A stretch of DNA of 40,567 bases from contig JAOZMX010000005.1 of NCBI GenBank assembly GCA_029934065.1, positions 1 to 40,567 of the forward strand. Reading direction: 5' to 3'. The position numbers and the translations under genes were made by a program. Below, one piece after another: positions 7,564 to 18,000 of the stretch. The notes below the pieces were generated by a model, which was not told the DNA's origin, did no database searches, and saw only the letters and a program-made list of their open reading frames with translations. The DNA comes from Bacteroidales bacterium. GTDB lineage: Bacteria > Bacteroidota > Bacteroidia > Bacteroidales > 4484-276. Position 1 is the stretch's first letter; each line of letters starts with the position of its first letter.

Positions 7564-10497
7564 TTAATAATTAAAAATTTCTTCCAGCGTAAGTTCTTTT
7601 ACTTTACCGATCTTTTTCAATGCGGCCGTATTGACCAGTCCTTTTTTGCCCTGAACGAGGAAAGTAAATTTCCTGCCGCTGATGTAACGGTTGAAGAAAT
7701 CGTTTTCAAATTCGTTCAATGTGATGGTTTGAGCCGTTTTGTAAACATCGCGCCGGATGTCGTAATCAATGCCTCTGTCTCTGTTGGTGAGATATGTCCA
7801 GAAAATATTGTCTTTGATGATTCGTTCGGTATTGATCTTTTTGATAATGGAAGCTTTGGCCAGCTCAAACTGTTTTTCCGCCGCCGGCATTTTGTTCATC
7901 AGCTCCAGCATGGCGTTGGTGGCATCGAGCAGCTTATCGGCCTGGGTTCCCACATATCCGAACAGAATATTGTTCCTGTCTTTTTTCCCGGGTATGGAAT
8001 AGCTGGCAAAGGCTGAATAGGCCAGCGCCCGCGATTCCCTGATCTCCTGAAAAAGAATGGAGGATAAGCCGCTGCCGAAATACTCGCCGAACAATTTGGC
8101 ATACGGGATCAATTCGGCATTAAAAGGAGCTCCTTTCGATACCATAACGATGTTGGCCTGCATAATGTCGTAATCCACAAAATAAACCTTATTGTTCAGG
8201 TTATCCAACTGTTTGTAAACAACAGGCTGTGGAATGGGTTGAAGTTCACCGGGGATAAAATGATCGGCTTCGAGCTGCTGTTTTGCCGCCTGCATGGATG
8301 CCGGGCCGTAATAAAAGACCATGTGTTCGTACGAAGTCATCTCTTTCAACAAATTCGTGAGTTCCTCCGGTTTAATGCTTTTCAGTTCTTTTTCGGAAAG
8401 AATGTCCCTGAAAGCGGAATGTTCTCCGTAAATCCCGTAATTCAGCATACCTCCCCAAAGGATCGCATTTTTGTTGTGTTTGCTGTCGGCACGTTCTTTC
8501 AGAATCCCGTCAACATAATCGTCGTATGCTTTTTGATCGGCCCTGGCATGAGCAAGCACGTGTTCCAGCAGTTTTACAGCCTTTTCGTACGATTTGCTCA
8601 ATCCGCTGATGTAAACATACGAACGCTCGTTCCCGGCATTTACTCCAAAGGTCAGCCCCAGCCTGAAAAATTCCTGTTGCAACTCTGCCGGCGAATATTT
8701 GTCGGTGCCGAGATAGGGCAGGTAATCAACCGCCAGCGGGAATTTTTTGTTGTTATTCTTGCCCATATCAATGATATAATTGAGCCGGAAAATTTCATTC
8801 GATTTGTTTTTAATGTAATACAGTTCAACGCCTTTTGCCAGCGCTTCTTTTTGTATCTCCTTATCAAAATCGATAAACACGGGTTTGATGGGCTCGGATT
8901 TGACAGCTTCAAATGCCTTGTAATAATCCGACTGATATTCCCTGTTGATGGGTACCGGTGTGATGGGAGGTTTTTCCACTTTTCTCGCCGTTTTGTTTTC
9001 ACCCATTCTTTTATAAACCACCACATAATTATTCGTGTATTTTTCGTTGGCAAACTTCACAATTTCGTCTTTTGTAATGGATTCCAGATCGTCAATAAAC
9101 TTCAGTTTTTCGGCCCATGGAATTTGTTTCACAAAAGCATCGGTAAACTCTCCCACCCTGCTGGAATTGCTTTCTTCACTTTTGGTCTCCTGCAGTCTCA
9201 ACTGATTGATAATGGCTTGCAGCATCCAATCTTCAAATTCACCCCTTTTGATCTTTTCGATCTGTTCGAGCAACAGGTTTTTCACCTCCTCCAATGTCTG
9301 TCCTTCGCGCGGGGAACCGTAAAATCCGTGGATGCCGTAATCTTTCAGGAAATAGGAATAACTGCCCGCCCGCAGCACTTTTTGCTGTTGTACAAGGTTA
9401 AGGTCGATCAACCCCGCCTGACTGTTGCTCAACAGCATATCGATCATCGTTACCATCTTGTGATCCGTTGAGTTGTCGCCGTTAAACCTGTAAGCCATGA
9501 TCATGTTTTCGGCATCGGGACCGAAAATCTCTTTCACTACGGGACCCTGAACGGGAGGCTCCTCGGGATGTTTGATTTCAGGAACATCTTTCGGTTGATA
9601 GCTTCCGAAATATTGGTCGATAAGTTGAATGGTTTTTTCAAAATCCAGATCGCCCGAAAGCGCAATGGACATATTGTTGGGAACATAAAATTTGTGAGCA
9701 AATTCATAGATGTTTTTCATCGAAGGATTTTTGATGTGTTCGGCAAGGCCGATGACCTGACGGCCATAGGGATGATGGGGAAACAAAGCGGCCATCAACG
9801 CAGTTTGTTCACGGCTGCGGTCCATGTCCTGATACATGTTGTATTCTTCGTAAACTGTCTCCAGCTCGGTGTGAAACAGCCGCAATACCATATCGCTGAA
9901 ACGTTCGCTTTCCAGCATCAGCCATTTGTTCAGTTCGTTTTTGGGAATGTCGTTGACAAAAGTTGTAAAATCATAACTCGTGGCGGCATTGGTGCCCTTC
10001 GCTCCCAGGCTCGACACCATCTTGTCGTACTCGTTGGCGGCAACATACCCGGCGGCAAGGTACGACAGGCTGTCTATTTTCCGGTAAATCTTCAGTTTTT
10101 CCTGCGGGTCTTTGGCGGCACGATGCTGTTCGAACAGGTCGGAAATCTCGTCCAGCAGTGGTTTTTCCGCTTCCCAGTTCACCGTTCCGATATGGCTGGT
10201 GCCTTTGAACATCATGTGCTCGAAATAGTGTGCCAGCCCCGTGGTTTCGGCAGGGTCGGAGGTTGAACCCGCCCTGACGGTAATTCTTGTGGAAATACGC
10301 GGGTCATCCCTGTTGGCGGAAAGGTAAACTTTCAACCCGTTGTCAAGCGTATAGATGCGCGTGCCCATGGGGTCGTTGGTGACGTATTCGTACCGGTAAC
10401 CATTGGCATCGGTGGCAGTTTTGGTTTGGTAAGTCTCGTGAGTGCAGGATGCCAGTGCAATTAATGCAATGAGTAGCGTAACAAATTGTTTTTTCAT
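7564..10497 (-). CDS. M16 family zinc metallopeptidase, lipoprotein
   Basis: A 977-residue protein of pitrilysin/insulinase size, holding two M16 halves in one chain. A lipoprotein signal ends in ALASC (Cys18), so the enzyme is predicted to be membrane-anchored outside the cytoplasm. The inverted zinc motif HxxEH is present as H90-YF-E93-H94 within TGLAHYFEHMMFKG. The third ligand is a Glu in ETVYEEYN (214-218). The C-terminal half carries the inactive-domain features, including IRESRALAYSAFASY, close to the family's substrate-binding R/Y motif. It probably degrades peptides in the periplasm or at the outer membrane. It is monocistronic, with a perfect -7 box 24 bases upstream, and converges on the ATPase gene. 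Confidence 0.93.
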   Translation of the reverse strand: MKKQFVTLLIALIALASCTHETYQTKTATDANGYRYEYVTNDPMGTRIYTLDNGLKVYLSANRDDPRISTRITVRAGSTSDPAETTGLAHYFEHMMFKGTSHIGTVNWEAEKPLLDEISDLFEQHRAAKDPQEKLKIYRKIDSLSYLAAGYVAANEYDKMVSSLGAKGTNAATSYDFTTFVNDIPKNELNKWLMLESERFSDMVLRLFHTELETVYEEYNMYQDMDRSREQTALMAALFPHHPYGRQVIGLAEHIKNPSMKNIYEFAHKFYVPNNMSIALSGDLDFEKTIQLIDQYFGSYQPKDVPEIKHPEEPPVQGPVVKEIFGPDAENMIMAYRFNGDNSTDHKMVTMIDMLLSNSQAGLIDLNLVQQQKVLRAGSYSYFLKDYGIHGFYGSPREGQTLEEVKNLLLEQIEKIKRGEFEDWMLQAIINQLRLQETKSEESNSSRVGEFTDAFVKQIPWAEKLKFIDDLESITKDEIVKFANEKYTNNYVVVYKRMGENKTARKVEKPPITPVPINREYQSDYYKAFEAVKSEPIKPVFIDFDKEIQKEALAKGVELYYIKNKSNEIFRLNYIIDMGKNNNKKFPLAVDYLPYLGTDKYSPAELQQEFFRLGLTFGVNAGNERSYVYISGLSKSYEKAVKLLEHVLAHARADQKAYDDYVDGILKERADSKHNKNAILWGGMLNYGIYGEHSAFRDILSEKELKSIKPEELTNLLKEMTSYEHMVFYYGPASMQAAKQQLEADHFIPGELQPIPQPVVYKQLDNLNNKVYFVDYDIMQANIVMVSKGAPFNAELIPYAKLFGEYFGSGLSSILFQEIRESRALAYSAFASYSIPGKKDRNNILFGYVGTQADKLLDATNAMLELMNKMPAAEKQFELAKASIIKKINTERIIKDNIFWTYLTNRDRGIDYDIRRDVYKTAQTITLNEFENDFFNRYISGRKFTFLVQGKKGLVNTAALKKIGKVKELTLEEIFNY

Positions 10498-10520
10498 TTG
10501 ATATGTTTTTAGAATTTGGT

Positions 10521-10528
10521 CAAATGTA
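10521..10528 (-). promoter_or_regulatory. Putative -7 box (TACATTTG) of the M16 peptidase gene
   Basis: The minus-strand reading TACATTTG is a full TAnnTTTG match ending 24 bases before the start codon at 10497. No good -33 element was seen. Confidence 0.4.
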
Positions 10529-10676
10529 CATTAAATTTTATTTTGCACATGATTCGGGAAATTTTTTTTCGGTTTTCGGTTTTTAATTGATTAATTTGCA
10601 GGATTAAATGCTTAAAAGGTAGGGTTGACAATATATCGGACTAAAGATTCAATGAAACAAATTTTGAATATCAACA

Positions 10677-11318
10677 TTGGATAAATTTAAAAACAAATAT
10701 AGAGGCCAATCACACAGAATGCCCGGATGGGATTATTCCGGCAATGGATTTTATTTTATTACCATTGTTACAACGAACAGGGAATGTAATTTGGGGAAAA
10801 TAACCGATGGGAAAATGGTTTTATCCGATTGGGGAAAAATTGTTGAAAATGAATTTTTAAAATCATTTGAAATACGAAATGAATTGTTTTTGGATGAATA
10901 CATTATAATGCCTAACCATTTGCATGCCATTGTTGTGTTGAATAAAAATAAAACGGTTGATCATAATAAATCGAATATTGATGATTCGCATGACCTGCGC
11001 AACGTAGGGACGCACGGCCGTGCGTCCCTACGATCCGTCCAACAACCCAACCAACAATCCGACCGACCTACGAAACAATTAACCCGTTTACCCAAATCCA
11101 TATCGTCATTTTTGGCGGGGTTCAAATCGGCAATTAACACAAAAATTGATGATTACATTGACGAACATAAAATGAATATTCCAAAATACAATCACAACAA
11201 CCATTTTTTTCAACCTAATTATTATGACCATATTATCCGTAATAAAAATGACTATTGGCGGATAAAAAATTATATCAAACAAAATCCTGCAAATTGGAAT
11301 GATGATAAATTTAATTAA
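10677..11318 (+). CDS. REP-associated tyrosine transposase (RAYT, IS200-like Y1 family)
   Basis: The 213-residue protein has the RAYT layout: KYRGQSHRMPGWDYSGNGFYF at the start, the HUH metal site MPNHLHAIVV (His81, His83), and near the end NYYDHIIRN, which should hold the catalytic tyrosine (Tyr182 or Tyr183), followed by IKQNPANW. These enzymes cut and join single-stranded DNA at REP hairpins and are normally single-copy, domesticated genes. The only upstream in-frame start is TTG 10677, since a stop lies at 10665. Residues 108-119 (RNVGTHGRASLR) are coded by a perfect palindrome and appear as an insertion between the HUH site and the C-terminal helices. No terminal inverted repeats or target duplications of an IS were seen, so this is not called a complete mobile element. 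Confidence 0.9.
   Translation: MDKFKNKYRGQSHRMPGWDYSGNGFYFITIVTTNRECNLGKITDGKMVLSDWGKIVENEFLKSFEIRNELFLDEYIIMPNHLHAIVVLNKNKTVDHNKSNIDDSHDLRNVGTHGRASLRSVQQPNQQSDRPTKQLTRLPKSISSFLAGFKSAINTKIDDYIDEHKMNIPKYNHNNHFFQPNYYDHIIRNKNDYWRIKNYIKQNPANWNDDKFN
11003..11032 (+). repeat. Perfect 30-bp palindrome (REP-like) inside the transposase gene
   Basis: The 15-base arm CGTAGGGACGCACGG at 11003-11017 is followed immediately by its exact reverse complement at 11018-11032, with no loop. It is far richer in G+C than the surrounding AT-rich gene. It stays in frame and encodes VGTHGRASLR. Its form is that of a REP/hairpin substrate of RAYT enzymes. No second copy was seen in this window. Confidence 0.9.
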
Positions 11319-11377
11319 ATGCAGGATTATTCTAATATTACCCAAAATTTGGGCCATCGGGTGTATTGAAAAATTAG

Positions 11378-12760
11378 ATGAATTTTGAGGAAAGAATCAT
11401 GATCAACAAATTATTTAAAAACCGTTATTTCTTGATCTCCTTACAGTTCCTGACGCTGTTGGGTTTTGTATTGCTGGTTTACGGGGGAATAGGAATAACC
11501 ACCAATGACAAGGATTTTGCAAAAATTTTGCGCAACACCAATCTGGCCAATCTTATCGTATGGTCGTACTGGTGGCCGCTGATCATCGCCACGGCCGTTC
11601 TTTTCGGCAGGTTTTGGTGCAGCATTTGCCCCATGGAACTCGTCACCTCGTTTTTCGGAAAAACAGGATTCCGCAAAAAGCCGGGCATCATCCTGAAATC
11701 GGGTTGGGTAATCACGTTGTTTTATCTTGTGATTCTTGTCATCGGCATCCACACGCTGGCCATCCACCGCATACCGCAATACATGGCCGTTTATATGCTA
11801 ACCCTGCTTATGGTTGCCGTCGTTTCAGGGCTGATATGGGAAAAACGGACTTTTTGCACGCACATTTGCCCGGTGGGGCATTTGCTCGGCTTGTACTCGA
11901 TGGTTGCTTCCAAAGGATTGAGGGTGAAAGATACCGCCGTGTGCCGGGATTGCAAAACAAAAGATTGCATCAGCAAATCCAATCATTACAAATTGATCGG
12001 ACGGTCGTGCACTTCGGAACTTTTCCCTCCCAAAATCACCGACAACCGGTCTTGTATTCTTTGCGGCCAGTGCCATAAATCCTGCACCAAAGACAACATT
12101 GTGATCAGGAAACGGAAAATTGCCGCCGATTTGTTTTCAGGTGTCAGATTAAGTTGGGCCGAAATGGGGTTTTTTGTCATGGTCAGCGGATTTGTCATTT
12201 ATGAGGTGCTCTCGGAATGGAAGGTCAGCAAAAAGTTTGTGATGGCCGTACCCGACTGGGTCAACCACTCGCTGAACATTACAGGGAGTGTGGAGGGAAC
12301 CGTCAAAGCTTTGGTTCTGTTCATCATCCTGCCTGGTGTTTTTTATTCGCTGTTTGCAATCCTGAAACGGATTCTGGCCAAAGAAGACTGGAAAACATCT
12401 TTTAACCAACTGGTGTTGGCCATTCTACCCGTTACGGCAAGCATGCATCTGCTGAAGGCGTTGCTGAAAACCACTTCACGGATTCCTTACTGGGATTTCG
12501 TTTTTGGCGACCCGAACGGAGTGACCACCGCACAAATGCTGACGGAGCATCCCGAAATGCTGAACAAAGGAATCTTAACCGTTTTGTGGCCGTACATCGG
12601 AATCATTGCCGTTCTGTTGTCCGCCGGCGGATTGGTTTTGTCATTTCTGATCATCAGAAAACAACAACAAAGCAACGTTTCGAAACTCATTTCAGCAGTG
12701 GCCGTGTTACTCTACGGAGGGCTTTTTCTGGTATCGCTGACGATGTGGCGGTTGTTCTGA
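11378..12760 (+). CDS. Membrane polyferredoxin (NapH/NosR/YccM-like 4Fe-4S protein)
   Basis: The 460-residue protein combines about four membrane helices (near 18-38, 58-77, 109-128, 135-155), a cysteine-rich cytosolic region and four or five further helices. Cysteine motifs are WCSICP (Cys81, Cys84), CTHICP (Cys160, Cys164), CRDCKTKDC (189, 192, 197), Cys211, and a full ferredoxin motif CILCGQCHKSC (226, 229, 232, 236). Paired C-x(2-3)-CP motifs near membrane helices are a hallmark of NapH/NosR-type electron-transfer proteins, which pass electrons from the quinone side to periplasmic reductases. No reductase or cytochrome partner is nearby, so the substrate is unknown. The start could be ATG 11378 or ATG 11399. 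A near-perfect dyad CCCAAAATTTGGG lies at 11341-11353. The gene ends 17 bases from convergent tamL. Confidence 0.85.
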   Translation: MNFEERIMINKLFKNRYFLISLQFLTLLGFVLLVYGGIGITTNDKDFAKILRNTNLANLIVWSYWWPLIIATAVLFGRFWCSICPMELVTSFFGKTGFRKKPGIILKSGWVITLFYLVILVIGIHTLAIHRIPQYMAVYMLTLLMVAVVSGLIWEKRTFCTHICPVGHLLGLYSMVASKGLRVKDTAVCRDCKTKDCISKSNHYKLIGRSCTSELFPPKITDNRSCILCGQCHKSCTKDNIVIRKRKIAADLFSGVRLSWAEMGFFVMVSGFVIYEVLSEWKVSKKFVMAVPDWVNHSLNITGSVEGTVKALVLFIILPGVFYSLFAILKRILAKEDWKTSFNQLVLAILPVTASMHLLKALLKTTSRIPYWDFVFGDPNGVTTAQMLTEHPEMLNKGILTVLWPYIGIIAVLLSAGGLVLSFLIIRKQQQSNVSKLISAVAVLLYGGLFLVSLTMWRLF

Positions 12761-12777
12761 CCGGGATTTGCATTATT

Positions 12778-15084
12778 TTAGAACGGATAGCCGATGGCAA
12801 GGTTAAACAAGAGATTTTGCTTTCGCCAGCTTTTGCTGCCGAAATCCATTTTGTCGATCACCCATCGCTGACCTTCCGGAAGATACGGTTTGTGCATGGG
12901 CGTGGCAAAATCAAACCGGAGGACCAGAAATGAAAAGTCGAACCGCAGGCCCAGTCCCCATCCAATGGCAAATTCATTGTAAAAGGTTTTGAAATCGAAC
13001 TTTCCCCCCGGCCGGTTTTCATCTTCGGAAGCAAGCCAGATGTTACCGGCATCAACAAAAAAAGCTCCCTTAAAAAAACGGATGATGGTAAAACGGTATT
13101 CGATACTTGACTCCAGCTTGATGTCGCCCGACTGGTCAACGTAGAGATTGTAGAGGCTGTCGGGAGGATTATACGATCCCGGCCCTACGGTGCGTGCCCT
13201 GAATGCCCTTACACTGTTGGTCCCGCCAACATAGAACTGCTTGACATAAGGCAGCGTTAAAGAATTGCCGAAAGGAAATCCGTTCCCGGCAATCACCCTG
13301 AAGCCAATTTGGTGTCGCTTGCTCATATTGATGAAAAAACGGAACTCATTGCGCAGACGCACAAATTGCGAATAGGCTACATTCAATAGTTTGTGCGGGT
13401 CTTCGGGTGTAGGCCGCGAGCCCTTTGTTGCCGAAGTGATAAGACTTAACAAATTGCCCGCCAGCCCCAGCGAACCGGAATAATAAAAAGTTGTGGGCTT
13501 TTTGCGCTGAAACAATGTGCTGTAAACAAAATTGTAACTTGTCCCTACGACAAACTGCTCTTCAAAACTCTTTTTGATGGTCGGGTTTTCTTCCAGGTAT
13601 TTTTCAAATTCTTCGGAGCTTTTGGCCAGGTCGGTATAAGTAATGTCAATGGGTTTCAGCTCCTGTGATATCTTCTTATTTGACCTCCAGTGGTATCCCA
13701 GCGAAGTGTAAAACGTATGCAACTCATAAAGGTTAACCCTTGAAAACAATCCGCCACCGGCGGTAATAACCGAAGTGGGTACATACTCTCTTACGGTTTT
13801 TTTTCTGAATTTGATGGGTACAAAGCGGGGGATGCGTAAACTGGCATCAAGTGATATTTCATAATTTGTGCCACCCTCCTGGTCTCCGCCAATTTGTGTT
13901 TCGAATCTTCCCCGCAGGTTAACGGAAAACATTTCGGCGCCGTGAAAAATATTCCGGTTCTTAAAACTGAGTTTCACCCCGGGACCGGCGTAGTTGTTGG
14001 TGTTCATTTCGGCACTCACCTCCGCACCCAGCGACATTTTTTTTCTCGGCGTCATCAAAATTTCGGCGTTCAGCTTATCGGTTATCGAATCAACATCCGT
14101 AAAACGCGCATTGACATATTTATAAATCCCCAATCCCAGCAAATGTTTCAATGTGCTGTAATGTTTTATGCGCGAGTACAAACTGTCTTTGCGGAGGAAT
14201 ATCGCATCCAGAATGGTGGGTGGTTTGAACTGGTGCTTCTCGCTCAGGTAAACAAAATTGTCGATGTATGCCGTGTCGGGCCGGTAATTTGGTAATGAAT
14301 AATCGTCAAGCACGGTCACCTGCCCCAACGTGTAAGCATTCACGGCTTTCCCGGGGATATCATTTTTGACCTTAAGCAGGACATCAACCCGGCGGTTGCC
14401 AAGGGTCGTATCGGCATCAAAAACCAAAAAATCAGGACTGAAATAGTAATAGCCTTTGTTTCGGAGAAAGTCGGTGATGCGTTTTTTTTCTTCCTGAAAA
14501 TCCGCAAGATTGTAACTCTTTCCCGGTTGAATGACCGAGCTGTTTTTCAAACCGGAAATCTGTTGCAGCAATTCCGAACCACCCCGGGGATATTCGACGG
14601 AACGAATGATGTACGGCTTGTTGATATGACCGTAAAAAATGATTTTCGCGGTTTTGCGTTTTTTCACCACTTCATATTCCACTTCGGCATCAAAATGTCC
14701 TCTGTTTTCGAGCCGGTTGACCATGGCGGCAGCTATGCGGCGGGCTTCAATGTTGCTTAATTTTACCGGTGGCCGTCCCACTTTGTATTTCACCCAATAT
14801 CTGAAACCTTTCTCTTTTTTGGTTTTTTTCACCATATTGTGAATGCTCAATGCCGGACGCATCCATAAAAACTTCCGGTTGGGGTCGGGTTTGATAACAC
14901 TTTTCAATTCCCGTAGTGAAGCATGCTCGTCAGCGAGGAACCGTGAAGAATCAATCACGATCTTCGATCCGGAATAAAGCCATTCTCCCTCCTTAAGTTT
15001 TCGCAACCCGGTACAACTTCCCATCAGGACAGCTAATACCGAAATCAACAAAAGATACTTTATGTGATTGATAAAACGGGTCAT
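12778..15084 (-). CDS. tamL: TamL, outer-membrane BamA/Omp85-family lipoprotein
   Basis: A 768-residue protein beginning with a lipoprotein signal (LLLISVLAVLMGSC, Cys24). It has POTRA-like repeats in the first half and a 16-strand type Omp85 barrel in the second (for example FRFFINMSKRHQIGFRVIAG and QFYVGGTNSVRAFRARTVGP, the latter being the conserved GG.xS.RG-like loop). The last residue is Phe (NLAIGYPF), as expected of a BAM beta-signal. TamL is the lipidated Bacteroidetes form of TamA and works with TamB to carry lipids or outer-membrane proteins between the membranes. It is translated 7 bases after the tamB stop, which supports one operon and one complex. Confidence 0.92.
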   Translation of the reverse strand: MTRFINHIKYLLLISVLAVLMGSCTGLRKLKEGEWLYSGSKIVIDSSRFLADEHASLRELKSVIKPDPNRKFLWMRPALSIHNMVKKTKKEKGFRYWVKYKVGRPPVKLSNIEARRIAAAMVNRLENRGHFDAEVEYEVVKKRKTAKIIFYGHINKPYIIRSVEYPRGGSELLQQISGLKNSSVIQPGKSYNLADFQEEKKRITDFLRNKGYYYFSPDFLVFDADTTLGNRRVDVLLKVKNDIPGKAVNAYTLGQVTVLDDYSLPNYRPDTAYIDNFVYLSEKHQFKPPTILDAIFLRKDSLYSRIKHYSTLKHLLGLGIYKYVNARFTDVDSITDKLNAEILMTPRKKMSLGAEVSAEMNTNNYAGPGVKLSFKNRNIFHGAEMFSVNLRGRFETQIGGDQEGGTNYEISLDASLRIPRFVPIKFRKKTVREYVPTSVITAGGGLFSRVNLYELHTFYTSLGYHWRSNKKISQELKPIDITYTDLAKSSEEFEKYLEENPTIKKSFEEQFVVGTSYNFVYSTLFQRKKPTTFYYSGSLGLAGNLLSLITSATKGSRPTPEDPHKLLNVAYSQFVRLRNEFRFFINMSKRHQIGFRVIAGNGFPFGNSLTLPYVKQFYVGGTNSVRAFRARTVGPGSYNPPDSLYNLYVDQSGDIKLESSIEYRFTIIRFFKGAFFVDAGNIWLASEDENRPGGKFDFKTFYNEFAIGWGLGLRFDFSFLVLRFDFATPMHKPYLPEGQRWVIDKMDFGSKSWRKQNLLFNLAIGYPF

Positions 15085-15091
15085 TGAAATT

Positions 15092-18000
15092 TTATTTTTC
15101 CCGCAAACCGGGTTGAGTGCTTTTTTGATTTATTTTTTCCTCGCCTGTTTTTGTCGCTTTTTTGTTTTCCTGTTGTTGGTTTTTCTTGTTTTTCTTTTTA
15201 GGCTTTCGCAACCTGTCGAAACTTTTTTCGAAAATAAATGCCAGACCGCTGTATGCCACATCACCATCAAAATAATCGTAAACGTTTTCGCGAAAAACCT
15301 GTAATTTGTAAACTCCGTCGGGCCTGAGGTCGTACGTAACGGCAAACTCTCCGTACATGTGCTGCGACGTCATCCCCGTATATTGTTTGTCTTTTCCCTC
15401 AAGGTCAAATGTGCCGGTGGCCTCCACTTTGAGCCGGTCGTTAAAAAGCCGTTTTGAAACCTGAACGTTCAACTCGGTGTTGAGTTGGTTTGAGTTTTCT
15501 TCAAAGTCGTCGTACGTGGTGAGCCCGAAACTGATGTCAACGTATTTGATGTATTGTGAAGAGATTCTGTTGAGCTGATCGGTCAGAATACCGTTAAGGC
15601 TGTTGCGGGCCGCCGTGGTAACAATGCTGCTGGAAGAGTTGTTGGTTGAAGTAAGCGGATTGTCGGCAATAAAACTGCCCGTTACCAGCAGGGCAAAAAC
15701 CTGCTTGTTCAGTTCCGATGTCATATCCGGAGCGTTCAGCCGTTCAAGTTTACCGGCAATCAACGGATAATTGACAAGGTCGTTTTGCGGAAGGTTGATA
15801 TTGAAACTAACCTGCGGATCAGACAGGAACCCGCCGATATTGAGGATCACTTCATAGGGAAGCGGTTTTTTGAAGATGTTCATTTCATTTTCGCTGATGC
15901 TTGTGGCATCATTGGCAACAAGCGCCGTCGAAGAGGTTCTGATGATGTATGTTGCCCTCAGGTTGACGGCGGCATCCATCACACCGCCCGACCATGATAA
16001 GGTACTACCCGGCTCGATGGTAAACTTTTTCTTCACCAGTCCGTAAAACGAAACCTGGTATAATCCCTCTTCAACTTCGAAGACCCCGCTTACGGTCTGG
16101 TTGCCGTCTTCATCCATCAGGATGCTCAAATCCGCTTTTCCGGCCACCGTCAGGTAGTCACCAGATGCCGGATCAATAAACAAGGTGAATTTTGCTTCCG
16201 GCGATAAACTCATATTGGCCGACAAATTCAGATGACTGAAAACGGACAGAACGGAATCTTTCAGGTAACTGCCTTTTTCTTTCTTAAAGAGGGTATCCAG
16301 TTTCACTTCGGGATCGATAAAATTTACGGTTCCTTCGGGAGAGACGATTGAGATTTCGCTTCCGGGCAAAACATAGGTCAGGTCTGTTCCGTGTTCGATG
16401 GTAATGTCGGCATCAACTTCCGGGGCTTCAAGGTCTCCTTTGATTTTTATACCCGTGTTGAGAAAAAGATCCCCGAAAAAGTGCGGATTGTCTTTGGCCG
16501 TGCTGTTAACCAACTGAAATCTTTCGGAATTGATCTGCAGATCGGCGGAAAATGTTTTGTAATCGGATGTCAGCAGCGATCCGTCAATCAATAGTTTTTC
16601 CCCGTTGATATCCAAAACGGTAAAATGATCGAAATGGAGGCCGTTGTTATCGAAAGTCATTTTTTCATGTTCCAGATCAACCGAAAAGTTGAGCTTTGCT
16701 ATCTTGAAATGCGTTGTGTCGAAACTGATGTCTCCCTGCAGGACAGGTTTGTCGAAACGGCCTGTCAGCGAAAGTTCACCGTCAACCGATCCGCTCATGT
16801 CGGAAATTTCTCCCTGCGTCAGTTTTTCGATAAGGCTCAATTCCGTCAGACTCATCAAGGCTTTCAGATTCAGCGACCGGTTGTTCCGGTCTATATTTCC
16901 GGTCATCGTTAGTTTATCTTTGTTTTCCCTGTTCACGGCAAAGTCAACATTCAGCACTCCGTTGTTGTCGTCAGCCTTCAGGTGCATCGCCCCCAGCAGG
17001 ACATTCAGCAAACGGATCTCATCGGTTTGGATATCGGCAGAAGGAATCTGACCACTGTCCGAAACCGGCAAACTCAAGTTGCCGTTAAGATTCCCGCGTA
17101 ATATTTTATTCTGATCTCCAAACCAGATAAACCCGGTCAAATTGTTGATATCAAAACGGTTGAGCTGCACTTTGACAAATCTGTTGTTAAGGGAAAATAC
17201 TATTTTTCGATCGTCAAGGGAAAAGTCCAACTTTTCGGCACTCACATCTCCATTTTCCATCAAAAGATAATTATCGTCAGGGACTTTCCATTTTTGTCCG
17301 TCGAGGATCAATCCGCCGGGAAAGATACTCATGCGAACACTGTTTTTACGCACTTGCATATTGCCGTCCACCATAAACAGCGGAGTGTTTTTACTGCCGC
17401 CGATTGAAACTTTTGCATTAACCGCTCCGTTGTTTATTTCGCTTTGCGCTCTGAACGACCTTATCATCAACGAATCGTAAATCAGTCGTTGGATTGCCGC
17501 TTCGAACGTAAGCGTATCTTCCACCCCGTCAATTTGAATGTCAATGCTGTCGATCTCAATGTTGTTGTAAGTGATCTGCGGAATGTTGATGCTGGTAAGC
17601 AATCGGTTATTGTTGCTGGCATAAGATCCCGAGAAATTTTCTATCGTCAGCTTTTTGAGCCCGGGCAAAAACGGCATCCCGATTTTTTTGTTCGATGCAA
17701 AATCAAAAGTATATTCCAGTGTCTTATCGGGTGGCAATACAATGGTATCGCCAAGGCCAAGGTATTTTCGTGTGGCTGATCGCAACAACGGTTCCAATTC
17801 AACGGAAGGGATGTTGCCTTTGACAAAAGCATTGAAAACGTCCGAACGGAAGTTGAAAAAACTGCTGTCGGCAGTAAACCTGACCAAAACGGAAAATTCT
17901 TCCGTCGGGAGTAAAGCACCGTTTTGATAGATGTTGGTATTGGAAAAATTCAGGTCTGCTTCGAGGTTTTCATTGTCGGTATAGCTGAAAGTTGTCTTCA

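Noticed and set aside
8239-9471. 410-codon open frame on the plus strand inside the M16 peptidase gene
   Set aside because: It is antisense to a gene with clear catalytic motifs and full family length; its product is low in recognisable pattern and rich in Phe/Ile/His as expected from a shadow frame.
10677-11318. Complete IS200-type insertion sequence
   Set aside because: Sequence motifs fit the RAYT subgroup, which does not form a self-mobile IS. No flanking hairpin ends or second gene (tnpB) were found.
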